DNA from: CAIWHR01 sp963709525
GTDB taxonomy: Bacteria; Pseudomonadota; Gammaproteobacteria; Burkholderiales; Casimicrobiaceae
Length of the DNA stretch: 64,000 bases
Assembly: GCA_963709525.1 (NCBI GenBank)
Contig: CAVPXB010000013.1
Coordinates: forward strand, 62,001 to 126,000
Reading direction: 5' to 3'
Shown piece after piece: positions 26,301-36,923 of this stretch. The notes beneath the pieces were generated by a model. It was not told the origin of the DNA. It did not search any database and worked only from the letters and a program-made list of their open reading frames with translations. The position numbers and the translations under genes are program-made. Each line of letters begins with the position of its first letter. Positions within the stretch are counted from its first letter, which is position 1.

Positions 26301-26845
26301 CGCAGTCCGGCGAGATGATGGAGATCGGCTTCCAGCTCTACGCCGACATGCTGAAGGCCGCCGTGTCGGCGCTGAAGTCGGGACGCGAGCCGGACCTCAT
26401 GGCCCCGCTGGGTGTCACCACCGAAATCAACCTGCACGTGCCGGCATTGTTGCCGGAGAGCTTTTGCAGCGATGTGCACGAGCGGCTGGTGCTCTACAAG
26501 CGCCTCGCGAACTGCGAATCCGCGGACGAGCTGGAGGCCCTGCAGGAAGAGCTGGTCGATCGCTTCGGCAGCCCCCCGGAGCCCGCCCAGGCGCTCCTGG
26601 CCTGTCACCGGCTGCGCCTGGTCGCCAAGCCACTGGGCGTGATCAAGATCGACGCCGGGCCGGAGCGCTCGACCCTGCAGTTCGCGCCGAATCCGCCGTT
26701 CGATGCCGGCAAGCTGATCCTGCTCGTCCAGCGCGATGGACGCATCCGCTTTGCGGGCCCCGACCGGGTGCGCATCGAGCGCGGCGCGCCGGCGCTGGCC
26801 GAACGCGTGGCGCTGCTCCGCGATTTCCTGGCCCGGCTCACGTGA
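23306..26845 (+). CDS. mfd: transcription-repair coupling factor
   Basis: A 1179-residue ATP-dependent DNA translocase that removes RNA polymerase stalled at lesions and recruits UvrA. Order of domains: UvrB-like module (about 1-330, with LPDWETLPYDQFSPHQDL and GEFSVRGGLIDLFP), the polymerase-binding domain (VVHEQHGIGRYLG near 521), a RecG-like helicase with Walker A GDVGFGKTE (near 666), IIIDEEHRFG (near 765) and TATPIPRTL (near 790), the RGRVGRS motif, and the C-terminal TRCF domain. Start: no ATG or GTG is available at the right place, so the TTG at 23306 is the best choice, giving a slightly long, low-complexity N-terminus. Confidence 0.97.
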   Translation: MASISSSTAIIGSHPAASDIPSAAASAARLAALPSLVPPVPPCGQRARADALPGSADALALAQLAVRGAATRVLVVVFCAEALAAQRLADETSWFAPQLRIALLPDWETLPYDQFSPHQDLISERLATLYRVSRGECDLLIVAATTALYRLAPPSYLAAFTFFLQQGTRLDVDVLRSQLALAGYQHVTQVVSPGEFSVRGGLIDLFPMGSPLPYRLDLFDDDIESIKTFDADTQRTLYPVPEVRLLPAREFPLDDAGRTRFRSRYREVFEGDPSKSALYRDVTNGVAPGGIEYYLPLFFEATATLIDYLPSSVVAVLHGNVPQAIERFWQDTDSRYRLLRGDKARPLLPPGDVFVPVDGFMGALKAYPRIDLAAGADEPTPVDASRGPRPLPSVQVDRRADDPLAALRKYIAASDLQVMIAAESAGRRETIQQFFAEYGLAVELADDWVSHPAGPGPRAPRLIVSPLHAGFAWPDAALAFVTEAELYAGVVRRGRRDAARRSNVDAMLRDLSEVRIGDPVVHEQHGIGRYLGLVTMDLGEGPAEFLQLVYANDAKLYVPVASLRLIGRYSGAAPEAAPLHQLGSGQWEKAKKRAARQAHDTAAELLNLYAQRATRKGHAFKFKAHDYEAFAEGFGFEETPDQSAAIEAVIKDLTDGKPMDRLVCGDVGFGKTEVALRAAFVALADGKQVAVLVPTTLLAEQHFQVFSDRFSDLPVKLAELSRFRSAREVKAALDGLAAGSIDLVIGTHKLIQPDVKFRNLGLIIIDEEHRFGVRQKEQLKRLRAEVDVLTLTATPIPRTLAMSLEGIRDFSVIATAPQRRLSIKTFVTTYSSGIVREAALRELKRGGQIYFLHNDIDTIASTAERLGRLVPEARIAVAHGQMGERDLEHVMREFYAQRFNFLVCSTIIETGLDIPTANTIIIERADRFGLAQLHQLRGRVGRSHHQAYAYLLTPPEEALSGQAKKRLEAIQMMEDLGAGFYLAMHDLEIRGAGEVLGESQSGEMMEIGFQLYADMLKAAVSALKSGREPDLMAPLGVTTEINLHVPALLPESFCSDVHERLVLYKRLANCESADELEALQEELVDRFGSPPEPAQALLACHRLRLVAKPLGVIKIDAGPERSTLQFAPNPPFDAGKLILLVQRDGRIRFAGPDRVRIERGAPALAERVALLRDFLARLT

Positions 26846-26852
26846 GCACGCG

Positions 26853-27773
26853 ATGGTTGCGCACTTCTTCCCGCCGCAACTCCACGTCTTCGTTCGCGAC
26901 TGGCTGTCCGCGAACAACATCGTGCTCAAGAGCCGCGACGGACATGTGCTGATCGATTCGGGTTATGGCCGCCACGTGCCGCTCACCCTTGCGCTCCTGG
27001 CAACGCCGCGCGGCCTGGGCAACGAACCGCTGGCGTGGCTCGTCAACACGCACTGCCACTCCGATCACGTCGGCGGCAACGCCGCCATCGCCAACCAGTA
27101 CGGCTGCCCGATCGCGATCCCGCAGGGCGAGGCCGCGGCCGTCGAATGCTGGGACACCCGCGCGCTGCTGCTCGACTACGCCGACCAGTCGGTGGATCGG
27201 TTCGCCTTTTCCAGCGTCCTCGTCCCGGGTTCCAGCCACGTCTGGGGCGACCTCGAGTGGCAGGCGCTCGCGGCGCCGGGCCACGACATGGGCGCGCTGG
27301 TCTTCTACAATCCGGAGCACGGGATCCTGATCTCGGGCGACGCGCTCTGGCACCGGGGTTTCGGCCTGGTGATGCCGCCGGAGGTGGATCCGGCGGCGTT
27401 GCCGGCCACGCGCAAGACGCTGGAAATGCTCGCGACACTCGACGTCCGCGTGGTCATCCCCGGCCACGGCGAACCGTTCGCCGGCGTCGGCGCCGCCCTC
27501 GACCGCGCCTTCAAACGGCTCGCGGCCTTCGAGGCCGATCCGCTGCGCGCCGCCCGGCACGCGCTCAAGGCGCTGCTGTCTTTCACGCTGCTCGACCGCC
27601 GCCGGCTGCCGCTCGCCGACATGGCCGATTATGTCGACCGCGTGGGCGTCTACCGCGATTTCAACGCCTTGTTCTTCAAGCTGCCTCCGCAGCGGTTCGC
27701 CGACACGCTGATCGACGAACTTCTCCGTGCCGGCGTAGTGCAAAGGCATGATGGCTGGCTGCTTTCGGCGTAA
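26853..27773 (+). CDS. MBL-fold metallo-hydrolase
   Basis: A 306-residue metallo-beta-lactamase-fold hydrolase. The metal site is complete: HCHSDH at residues 67-72, GHDMGALVFYN (third His), GDALWH (bridging Asp) and VIPGHGEPF (last His). The C-terminal 100 residues form a helical winged domain as in LACTB2/glyoxalase-like members. It follows mfd by seven bases and is probably co-transcribed. The substrate is unknown; thioester or glyoxalase-type hydrolysis is common in the family. Confidence 0.88.
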   Translation: MVAHFFPPQLHVFVRDWLSANNIVLKSRDGHVLIDSGYGRHVPLTLALLATPRGLGNEPLAWLVNTHCHSDHVGGNAAIANQYGCPIAIPQGEAAAVECWDTRALLLDYADQSVDRFAFSSVLVPGSSHVWGDLEWQALAAPGHDMGALVFYNPEHGILISGDALWHRGFGLVMPPEVDPAALPATRKTLEMLATLDVRVVIPGHGEPFAGVGAALDRAFKRLAAFEADPLRAARHALKALLSFTLLDRRRLPLADMADYVDRVGVYRDFNALFFKLPPQRFADTLIDELLRAGVVQRHDGWLLSA

Positions 27774-27920
27774 GCGACGTTGCCGTGGAAGGGAATAATC
27801 GGCGCACCGCCGCTGTTTGTGGGTTTGGCTTGCCGAAACCGCAGATTTGCGTTTCAATCGCGCCCGCGCCGTCGGGTTCATCGACGGCACCTCAAACGAA
27901 CTGGATTACCGGAGACCACC

Positions 27921-28378
27921 ATGAACAAGGCATTCAAACTGAGCCTGGGCGTGGCACTTGCCGCGGCTCTTGCGACCACCGCATTCGCACAGGTGCGACC
28001 CGACCGCGCCATCAAGTACCGCCAGGGCATCATGCAGGCACAGAGCTGGAACCTGGGGTTTCTGGCCGCGATGGTGAAGGGCGAGCAGCCGTACAACCAG
28101 GCCAAGTTCCTGCTACCACGCCAACGCTCTCGAACAGGTCTCCCATATGGCGTGGGAAGGCTACATGCCGGGATCCGATCAAGGCGCGCCGAACCGGGCG
28201 AAGCCGGAGATCTGGAAGGACGCCGCGAAGTTCAAGCAGGCGCACGAGGCATTCGAAGCCTCGACACCCAAGCTCGTCGCCGCCGCGAAGGTGGGCACGC
28301 TCGACGCGGTCAAGGGTCCGTTCAACGACGTGGCCAAGACCTGCGACAACTGCCACGACGAGTTTCCGCAGCAAGTAA
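27921..28378 (+). CDS. cytochrome c' (class II), reading frame broken twice
   Basis: The gene begins with a signal peptide ending TAFAQ and continues VRPDRAIKYRQGIMQAQSWN and EQPYNQAKF in one frame. It resumes as NALEQVSHMAWEGYMPGSD in another after an indel near 28113, and has the haem-binding CDNCHDEF near the C-terminus. A TTT for TT at about 28364 shifts the last codons; correcting it gives ...CHDEFRSK and stop at 28378. A C-terminal CXXCH on a four-helix protein of about 150 residues is the class II cytochrome c signature. It may pass electrons to or from the divergent cytochrome b protein next door. Two single-base errors are more likely than a true pseudogene. Confidence 0.8.
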
Positions 28379-28401
28379 CCGCTGCGACCTACGGGCCAGC
28401 G

Positions 28402-28434
28402 AGAGCCGGGCCTGCGGCGGTCCGGCTCTTTTTT
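28402..28434 (+). terminator. rho-independent terminator after the cytochrome c' gene
   Basis: AGAGCCGG and CCGGCTCT form an 8-bp stem around a 12-base loop, followed by TTTTTT. Confidence 0.85.
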
Positions 28435-28493
28435 GTCCTCGGCTCTCCGGGGGCACGCTCGCCACCAGGAACCCGGCCATCCCGCGCTCGTCG

Positions 28494-29207
28494 TCAGAGC
28501 CGGCTGACCGTCCACCAGACCACGAACACGGACGCCGCCAGCAGGACGACGGCACGGACATGCGGCACCTTGTCGACGCCCTGCGCCGCCAGCGATCGGT
28601 GCAAGCGCTTCTTGCCGTGCAGCATCGGCCGCACCAGATTCTCCTTGACCACCAGCAGATGGAATGCCACCGCGGCGACATGCAATCCGATCAGGCCGCC
28701 GAGCGCCCAGACATTGCGATGGTGGTACCTGGTGAACGTATCCGACAGATCCTTGGTGATGAATTTCACCAGCGGCCCGTCGGTCGCAATGTCGTCGTTG
28801 GCGAACAATCCCGTCGTCGCCTGGATCAGCAGCACCGCGAGCAGCGCGACCACCGACCATCCGCCGAGCGGGTTGTGACCGATGCTGACCGGGTGTCGCC
28901 CCTTTGCGGTCGAGCGCAGGTAGTCGAGGATGGGGCCGGGACCGCGCAGGAAACTTGCGAACCGTGCGTGGCGGCTGCCGGCGAAGCCCCAGAGAATCCG
29001 GAACAGTACCAGCGCCAGGATCGCGAATCCGGCGCGCATGTGCCAGACCATCGCATTGCCGCCGAGTTTGGCGGTGATGACCGCCGCCGCCACCAGCACC
29101 ACGATCGACCAGTGGAACAGGCGGACCGGCCAATCCCAGACCTGGACGACAACGATATCGTCAACCGGCGCCACGGCGGGCGCGGATTCATCCGCCGTTG
29201 AGTTCAT
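28494..29207 (-). CDS. cytochrome b561-type membrane protein
   Basis: A 237-residue integral membrane protein of the b561/hydrogenase-type cytochrome b superfamily. It starts VVVQVWDWPVRLFHWSIVVL, with haem-ligand His in RLFHW, in MVWHMRAGFAIL and in GGLIGLHVAAVAFHLLV. There are four or five predicted helices. These proteins move electrons between quinones and periplasmic c-type cytochromes. It converges with the cytochrome c' gene, a likely redox partner. Confidence 0.85.
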   Translation of the reverse strand: MNSTADESAPAVAPVDDIVVVQVWDWPVRLFHWSIVVLVAAAVITAKLGGNAMVWHMRAGFAILALVLFRILWGFAGSRHARFASFLRGPGPILDYLRSTAKGRHPVSIGHNPLGGWSVVALLAVLLIQATTGLFANDDIATDGPLVKFITKDLSDTFTRYHHRNVWALGGLIGLHVAAVAFHLLVVKENLVRPMLHGKKRLHRSLAAQGVDKVPHVRAVVLLAASVFVVWWTVSRL

Positions 29208-29261
29208 CGTGGTTTCCTCGTCGCGTGTCGGTCATTGACGGGCAGCATCCACCGTGGAGAT

Positions 29262-29864
29262 CTACCGCGACAGCGATTCCATGAACGTCCGCATTCCGCC
29301 GAGCAGCATTTCGACGGCCAGCGCGGTCAGCACCAGCCCCATCAGACGCTCGAGCGCGATGATCGCGCGCTCGCCCAGCACCGCCTGCAGCCGGTGCGAC
29401 GCCAGCAGAACAATCGTTGTCACCAGCATGGCGGCCGAAAGCGCCGCAAACCACGCCCCCATGTGCTCCGGATCGCGCGACGCCATCAGCATCACGGTCG
29501 CAAGCGCCGAAGGGCCGGCGATCGACGGCACCGCCAGCGGCACCAGGAACGGCTCGCCGCCCGGAACGTCGCCGAATACGCCGTCCTTGTGATGAAACAC
29601 CATGCGGATCGCGATCAGGAACAGGATGATGCCGCCGGCAATGCTGAGCGAGACTTCCGACAGGTGCATGAGGAGCAGGAAGCTGCGGCCTCCCGCCATG
29701 AACGCGAGCAGGATCACATACGCGGCGATGCACTCGCGCAGCACGACGAACACCCGGCGCTCGGGCGCGACGTTGTGCATGGCGGCGACGACCAGCGGGA
29801 TATTGCCGAACGGGTCGATGACCAGCAGCAGCAGGATGGCGGCGGAAAAGAGTTCGGCGTTCAC
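29262..29864 (-). CDS. MarC-family integral membrane protein
   Basis: A 200-residue protein with six predicted helices. The MarC pattern is clear: FSAAILLLLVIDPFGNIPLV near the N-terminus and LAVPSIAGPSALATVMLMA in the middle. The function of the family is not established, despite the name (it was once linked to multiple antibiotic resistance). It lies alone between the cytochrome b gene and a methyltransferase gene. Confidence 0.88.
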   Translation of the reverse strand: MNAELFSAAILLLLVIDPFGNIPLVVAAMHNVAPERRVFVVLRECIAAYVILLAFMAGGRSFLLLMHLSEVSLSIAGGIILFLIAIRMVFHHKDGVFGDVPGGEPFLVPLAVPSIAGPSALATVMLMASRDPEHMGAWFAALSAAMLVTTIVLLASHRLQAVLGERAIIALERLMGLVLTALAVEMLLGGMRTFMESLSR

Positions 29865-29969
29865 GTGACGAGGGACAAGGCGCAGCGGCAGTCAAGGCAG
29901 AGTATATCGCGCGGCCCGGCGTCGCCCGCGCGTTGCAGGACCCGGCCGCGGGCTGCTCCCCGCCAGCAT

Positions 29970-31001
29970 TCACTTCCCGATTCTGAACGCCTGGTGGATG
30001 CGCCGGTCGCGAAAATCTTCGGGCAGCGTGTGCGCAGTGATGTCGGTGCAGCCGGGGTCCGCCGCGAGTTGCGCGTCGAGCCTGAAGCTGCGCAGGTTGG
30101 TCGAGAACAGAAGCTCTCCGCCGGCGGCGAGCAGCGTCCGCGCGTTGGCGACGAGACGGGCATGATCGCGCTGGATATCCAATACGCTTTCCATCGCCTT
30201 GGAGTTGGAGAACGACGGCGGGTCGAGGACGATGAGGTCGTAGCGCCGGCCCTGGTCGAGAGCGAGGTCCAGCCATTCGAGCACGTCGGCGCGAATCAGC
30301 ACGTGCCGCGCGAGATCGAGTCCGTTGAGGGCGAAGTTCCGCGCAGCCCAGTCGAGATAGGTGTTCGAAAGGTCGACCGTATCGGAACTCGCGGCGCCGC
30401 CCGCCGCCGCACACACGGTGAAGCTGCCGGTGTAGGCGAAGAGGTTGAGCACCCGCCGATTCGCCGCGCGTTCGCGCACCAGCGCGCGCAACGCGCGGTG
30501 GTCGAGAAAGAGGCCGGTGTCGAGGTAGGCGTCGAGATTGACCAGAAAGCGCAGGCCGGCTTCGCCGATGGCGAACTCGCGGCCCCGGTTGCCCGTCTTG
30601 CCGTGCTGCTCGCGGCCGTGGCGCCGGCGCCGTTCCTTGACCGCGATGGCGCCGCCGGCAACGCCCAGCACGCGCGCGGTTTCACCGGTGACCGCCGCCA
30701 GCCAGGCGCGATGCGCCGTGTCCTCCTGCTGCCATCCGGTGTCGATTTCCTGCAGGTGGACGCGCAGTCCGAGTGCGGGATCGAGGGCGGCATAGCAATC
30801 GATGGCGAGCGGGAACTCGGGTATATCGCGATCGTAGACGCGCCAGGCGCCGAAGCCCCGGCGCCGCGCCCACTTGCCCCAGTGCCGCGCGTTCTTGTCG
30901 AGCCTGCCGGCGAACGCCCGCAGCGCGTCGCCTCGCACACCCGTGCGCTGGCCCGCGTCCGGCGAGCCCAACGGGCGATCGGAGGCTTGGTCAATTGCCA
31001 T
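29970..31001 (-). CDS. class I SAM-dependent rRNA methyltransferase, RlmK-like
   Basis: A 343-residue protein matching the C-terminal (RlmK, 23S rRNA m7G2069) half of RlmL. N-terminal KNARHWGKWARRRG and VYDRDIPEFPLAID, then LNLFAYTGSFTVCAAAGGA (SAM-binding motif I), DTVDLSNTYLDWAARN (motif II) and LIVLDPPSFSNSK (catalytic DPP motif IV). The THUMP and RlmL half is absent, so this is a stand-alone version. I chose ATG 31001 over an upstream start that would add a low-complexity tail and overlap hppA. It follows hppA by 31 bases. Confidence 0.85.
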   Translation of the reverse strand: MAIDQASDRPLGSPDAGQRTGVRGDALRAFAGRLDKNARHWGKWARRRGFGAWRVYDRDIPEFPLAIDCYAALDPALGLRVHLQEIDTGWQQEDTAHRAWLAAVTGETARVLGVAGGAIAVKERRRRHGREQHGKTGNRGREFAIGEAGLRFLVNLDAYLDTGLFLDHRALRALVRERAANRRVLNLFAYTGSFTVCAAAGGAASSDTVDLSNTYLDWAARNFALNGLDLARHVLIRADVLEWLDLALDQGRRYDLIVLDPPSFSNSKAMESVLDIQRDHARLVANARTLLAAGGELLFSTNLRSFRLDAQLAADPGCTDITAHTLPEDFRDRRIHQAFRIGK

Positions 31002-31032
31002 GGACCGTGCCCTCGCGCCGCGAGCGGCGCGG

Positions 31033-33504
<2,472 letters not shown>

Positions 33505-33730
33505 ATTGACTCTCCCTTACTCGACGAATGGCTTGAAAATCGCTAGAGCGACTGTGGCAGGCGCCTGTGTCGACGCTTCCGGCCCCCGCTCCACCGCGTG
33601 CAAACGCCGCGCAGGCGCCCATCTCCCCCGGCGCGCCCCAGACCCAAGCGCAGGCCGTGCCGGGTAAACGCGCTATTGTGCCAGCGAGCGGTCCAAAAAG
33701 TCGAGCCGGTCCTGCCCCCAGCCCCCTGTG
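33505..33730. other. intergenic region between hppA and the phosphofructokinase gene
   Basis: Probably holds the hppA promoter or the end of the phosphofructokinase transcript. AGGGAGAG lies just before the hppA start. No terminator with a T run is visible. Confidence 0.35.
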
Positions 33731-34993
33731 CTAGGCCTTGAACGCGGCCGCGATTTTCTTCGCCACCATCACTTTTTTCAGTCGGACGTACTGCGGCACG
33801 CCGTCCTTGAAGGGCGGCGGATCCTCGCCGCGAATCAATGGGGCGAGATAGGCGCGCGCCTTCGCCGTGATGCCGAAGCCGTCCCGGGTGATGAAATCGC
33901 GCGGCAGCATCTTCTCGACGTTGGCGACCTTCGCCAGCGGCGCCACGGTGATCTTCCAGCGGTAGGGCTTGTCGCTCACCCGCGTGATCGCCGGCATCAC
34001 CGCATTGTGGCCGGCGAGCGCGAGTTCCACCGCCGCCTTCCCGACCGCGTAGGCGTGCAGGACGTCGGTCTTCGACGCGATGTGGCGCGCCGCGCGCTGC
34101 AGGTAATCCGCCACCGCCCAGTGGTACTTGTAGTCGAGCCGATCCTTGACGAGCTTCGCGATCACCGGACCGACGCCGCCCAGCTGCGCGTGCCCGAAAG
34201 CGTCGCGCGTTCCGGCGTCGGCCATCAGCTGGCCCGCGCTGTTCTTGAGCCCCTCGGACACGCCGACGCAGCAATAGCCGAACTGCTTGACTTTCCTGTC
34301 GACGGCAGCGAGGAACTTCGTCTCGTCGAAGGGAACCTCGGGAAACAGCAACACCAGCGGGATCGGCGTATCGGCGTCCTCGGCCATTCCCACCGCCGCG
34401 GTGATCCAGCCGGCATGGCGGCCCATCACCTCGAGCACGAACACCTTGGTCGAGGTCTTCGCCATCGATTCGACGTCGAAGGCGGCTTCCCGCATCGACA
34501 CCGCGACGTACTTCGCCACCGAGCCGAAGCCGGGGCAGTTGTCGGTGATCGGCAAGTCGTTGTCGACGGTCTTGGGCACGTGCACGGCGGTCAGCGGATA
34601 GGCGAGCTTCTCCGCGATCTGCGAGATCTTGAGGCAGGTGTCTGCGGAGTCGTTGCCGCCGTTATAGAAGAAGTAGCCGATGTCGTGGGCACGGAAGACA
34701 TCGATCAGGCGCTCGTACTGGGCGCGGTCTTCCTCGATCCCCTTGAGCTTGTAGCGGCACGAGCCGAAGGCTCCCGCCGGCGTGTAGCGAAGTGCGGCGA
34801 TCGCCCGTGCCGATTCCTTGCCGGTATCGATCAGATCTTCGGTCAGCGCACCCAGAATGCCGTTGTGACCGGCATAGACCTTGCCGATGCGGTCCTTGTG
34901 GGCGCGCGCGGTCTCGATGACGCCCGCGGCAGACGCATTGATCACGGCCGTGACACCGCCGGACTGGGCGTAGAAGGCATTGCGTTTGGTCAT
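33731..34993 (-). CDS. pfp: pyrophosphate-dependent 6-phosphofructokinase
   Basis: A 420-residue phosphofructokinase that uses pyrophosphate reversibly to interconvert fructose 6-phosphate and fructose 1,6-bisphosphate. Two residues separate PPi from ATP users: Asp in YNGGNDS (D115) where ATP enzymes have Gly, and Lys in VPKTVDNDLP (K141). Both have the PPi-type residue. MGRHAGWI and PEVPFDE bind the sugar phosphate. It lies 226 bases upstream of the proton-pumping pyrophosphatase on the same strand, so both main users of PPi are adjacent. Confidence 0.92.
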   Translation of the reverse strand: MTKRNAFYAQSGGVTAVINASAAGVIETARAHKDRIGKVYAGHNGILGALTEDLIDTGKESARAIAALRYTPAGAFGSCRYKLKGIEEDRAQYERLIDVFRAHDIGYFFYNGGNDSADTCLKISQIAEKLAYPLTAVHVPKTVDNDLPITDNCPGFGSVAKYVAVSMREAAFDVESMAKTSTKVFVLEVMGRHAGWITAAVGMAEDADTPIPLVLLFPEVPFDETKFLAAVDRKVKQFGYCCVGVSEGLKNSAGQLMADAGTRDAFGHAQLGGVGPVIAKLVKDRLDYKYHWAVADYLQRAARHIASKTDVLHAYAVGKAAVELALAGHNAVMPAITRVSDKPYRWKITVAPLAKVANVEKMLPRDFITRDGFGITAKARAYLAPLIRGEDPPPFKDGVPQYVRLKKVMVAKKIAAAFKA

Positions 34994-35045
34994 GATGGAA
35001 TCCGAAGAAAAGGAGGCCGCCGGTGCGGCGATGAAGGATAACCCG

Positions 35046-36110
35046 TCAGGATGCCGGGGCCAGCGCCGCCCGCAACCGTTGCGCGGGCGCGAATGCGGAA
35101 TCGAGTGTCAGCGCCCGGTCGCAGCAACGCCGGGCGTGCTCGACATCCCCTTGCGCGCGGCATAACAGGGCCAGATTGTAGACGAAGCCGGCATCGAGCG
35201 GACGAATTGCCACCGCGAGTTCCTGCGCCGCGCGGGCCGCGCGCAGGTCCCCGGCACCGCGCTCGATCATGGCAAGGAGGTTGAGCGCCCAGGGGTCGTT
35301 CGCGCTTAGCGCCAGCGCCGCCCGGCATTGGGCTCGCGCCAGCTCCCACTGTCCGGCCTGGGCGAGCGCGCCCGCCTGCTGCAACGACGGCGCGACGCGC
35401 TCGACGAGGGCATCGCGAGCGCTCGCCCACTTGGCATAGATCCGATCGCGGAATAGCGCGAAGCGCGCGTCGTCCTGGTTGCCGCCGCCACCGGCGCCGG
35501 AGTCGCCCGCCTCGGCATGCCACTCGAACGACCGCAGCGGAACGAAATGGAACGCCGTGCGCTGCGCAAGCTGGAGGAAGAAATCCCAGTCCTCGAGGAT
35601 GTCGAGCGATTCGTCGAACCGGCAGCCGTCTTGCACCAGCGCGCGCGCGAACACCGACGTTGAAAGGTGGATGTAGTTGCGCTCAAAGAGCTGGATCAGC
35701 GCATGCGGCTGCCCGAAACGCTCGACGTGGCCGTCGTTGAAAACGCCGCGCGCAAACGAATGAATGAGGCCCGCCTCCGTTGCCGCGGCGCGAGCCGCCA
35801 TCAACGCGGTGACGTGCCCGGGCAGGAAGACATCGTCGTCATCGAGAAATGTGATCCACTCGCCCCGGGCGGCGTCGAGGCCGGCATTGGCCGCCGCCGG
35901 ACGCGTCAGTCGGGATGCCGCGGGCACCAGCCTCAACGCATGAACGCCGGCCAGCGCGGGGAGCATCGGATGCGCGGGACCGCAAGCGCTTACAACGACG
36001 ACCTCGAGCGCCGGATAGTCCTGCGCGCCGATGGACGCGAGCGCGGCGTCGAGCGTCGGCCTTGCCATGCTGCGCACGATCACGGTCACCAGGGGCGGCG
36101 CAGCGCTCAT
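35046..36110 (-). CDS. glycosyltransferase family 2 protein with C-terminal TPR-like repeats
   Basis: A 354-residue protein. Residues 1-220 are a GT-A fold of family 2: PLVTVIVRSMARPTLDAALA, then ANAGLDAARGEWITFLDDDD with the metal-binding Asp residues, and ILEDWDFFLQLA as the acceptor-site loop. Residues 240-354 contain tandem helical repeats of TPR type (GALAQAGQWELARAQCRAAL, LAMIERGAGDLRAARAAQEL, LALLCRAQGDVEHARRCCDR). The start is ATG 36110. It follows adk by 26 bases. Probably transfers a sugar to a surface glycan; substrate unknown. Confidence 0.85.
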   Translation of the reverse strand: MSAAPPLVTVIVRSMARPTLDAALASIGAQDYPALEVVVVSACGPAHPMLPALAGVHALRLVPAASRLTRPAAANAGLDAARGEWITFLDDDDVFLPGHVTALMAARAAATEAGLIHSFARGVFNDGHVERFGQPHALIQLFERNYIHLSTSVFARALVQDGCRFDESLDILEDWDFFLQLAQRTAFHFVPLRSFEWHAEAGDSGAGGGGNQDDARFALFRDRIYAKWASARDALVERVAPSLQQAGALAQAGQWELARAQCRAALALSANDPWALNLLAMIERGAGDLRAARAAQELAVAIRPLDAGFVYNLALLCRAQGDVEHARRCCDRALTLDSAFAPAQRLRAALAPAS

Positions 36111-36136
36111 CGTCGTTCGCCCCGCTGCGTTTCCGG

Positions 36137-36793
36137 TCAACCCTTCAGCGCCGCCAGTGCCGCCGTGGTGATCGACTCGACGCTGCCCTGCCCGTCGATG
36201 CACCGGTACCTGGGCGCGCGCGCGTCGCCCTCGGCCGCCCACTGCTGGTAATACGCGACCAGCGGCTTGGTTTGCGCATGGTAGACGTCGAGACGCTTCT
36301 TGACGGTTTCCTCGCGATCGTCGTCGCGCTGGATCAGGTCCTCGCCGGTGAGGTCGTCCTTGCCGGCCACCTTGGGCGGATTGAAGCTGACGTGGTAGGT
36401 GCGTCCCGACGCCAGGTGCACGCGGCGCCCGCTCATGCGCTCGACGATCGCGCTGTCGGGAACGTCGATCTCGAGCACATAGTCGAGGGCGACCCCCGCA
36501 TCCTTCATCGCATCGGCCTGGGGAATGGTCCGCGGGAAGCCGTCGAACAGATAGCCGTTGGCGCAGTCGGGCGCCTGCAACCGATCCTTGACCAGGCCGA
36601 TGATGATCGCGTCCGACACCAGCCCGCCGCTGTCCATGATCTTCTTGGCCGCGACGCCGAGCGGCGTGCCGGCCTTGACCGCCGCGCGCAGCATGTCGCC
36701 GGTGGAGATCTGGGGAATGCCGAACGCGTCCTTGATGAAGTTGGCCTGGGTGCCTTTACCGGCACCGGGCGGGCCCAGCAGTATCAATCGCAT
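36137..36793 (-). CDS. adk: adenylate kinase
   Basis: A 218-residue enzyme catalysing AMP + ATP to 2 ADP. P-loop GPPGAGKGTQ at residues 7-16, AMP-binding QISTGDMLRAAV and FDGFPRTIPQ, and a long-type LID (MSGRRVHLASGRTYHVSFN). The LID lacks the four Cys of the zinc-binding type. It lies in the kdsB-adk order usual in betaproteobacteria. Confidence 0.97.
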   Translation of the reverse strand: MRLILLGPPGAGKGTQANFIKDAFGIPQISTGDMLRAAVKAGTPLGVAAKKIMDSGGLVSDAIIIGLVKDRLQAPDCANGYLFDGFPRTIPQADAMKDAGVALDYVLEIDVPDSAIVERMSGRRVHLASGRTYHVSFNPPKVAGKDDLTGEDLIQRDDDREETVKKRLDVYHAQTKPLVAYYQQWAAEGDARAPRYRCIDGQGSVESITTAALAALKG

Positions 36794-36826
36794 GGTGTGA
36801 ACTCTTCAGGGTGGTGGTTGCAGAAG

Positions 36827-36854
36827 CGCCGCCGGCCAGCGTCGGCCGGCGGCG
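36827..36854. repeat. strong hairpin between kdsB and adk
   Basis: CGCCGCCGGCC and GGCCGGCGGCG form a perfect 11-bp stem with a 6-base loop. There is no T run on either side, so it is not a standard terminator. It could slow polymerase or protect a transcript end. Confidence 0.5.
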
Positions 36855-36923
36855 CGGCGGGCAATCGATTCTGCGGCGATTGGCGCGCCCGGTCAATGCG
36901 GCGCCGAATGCGCGCCGACGCAT

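Noticed and set aside
23408..26929. Open frame of over 1100 codons on the minus strand
   Set aside because: It is antisense to mfd along its whole length and shows Arg/Gln/His-rich composition typical of shadow frames.
36827..36854. kdsB terminator
   Set aside because: Strong stem but no T run on either strand; kept as a hairpin only.
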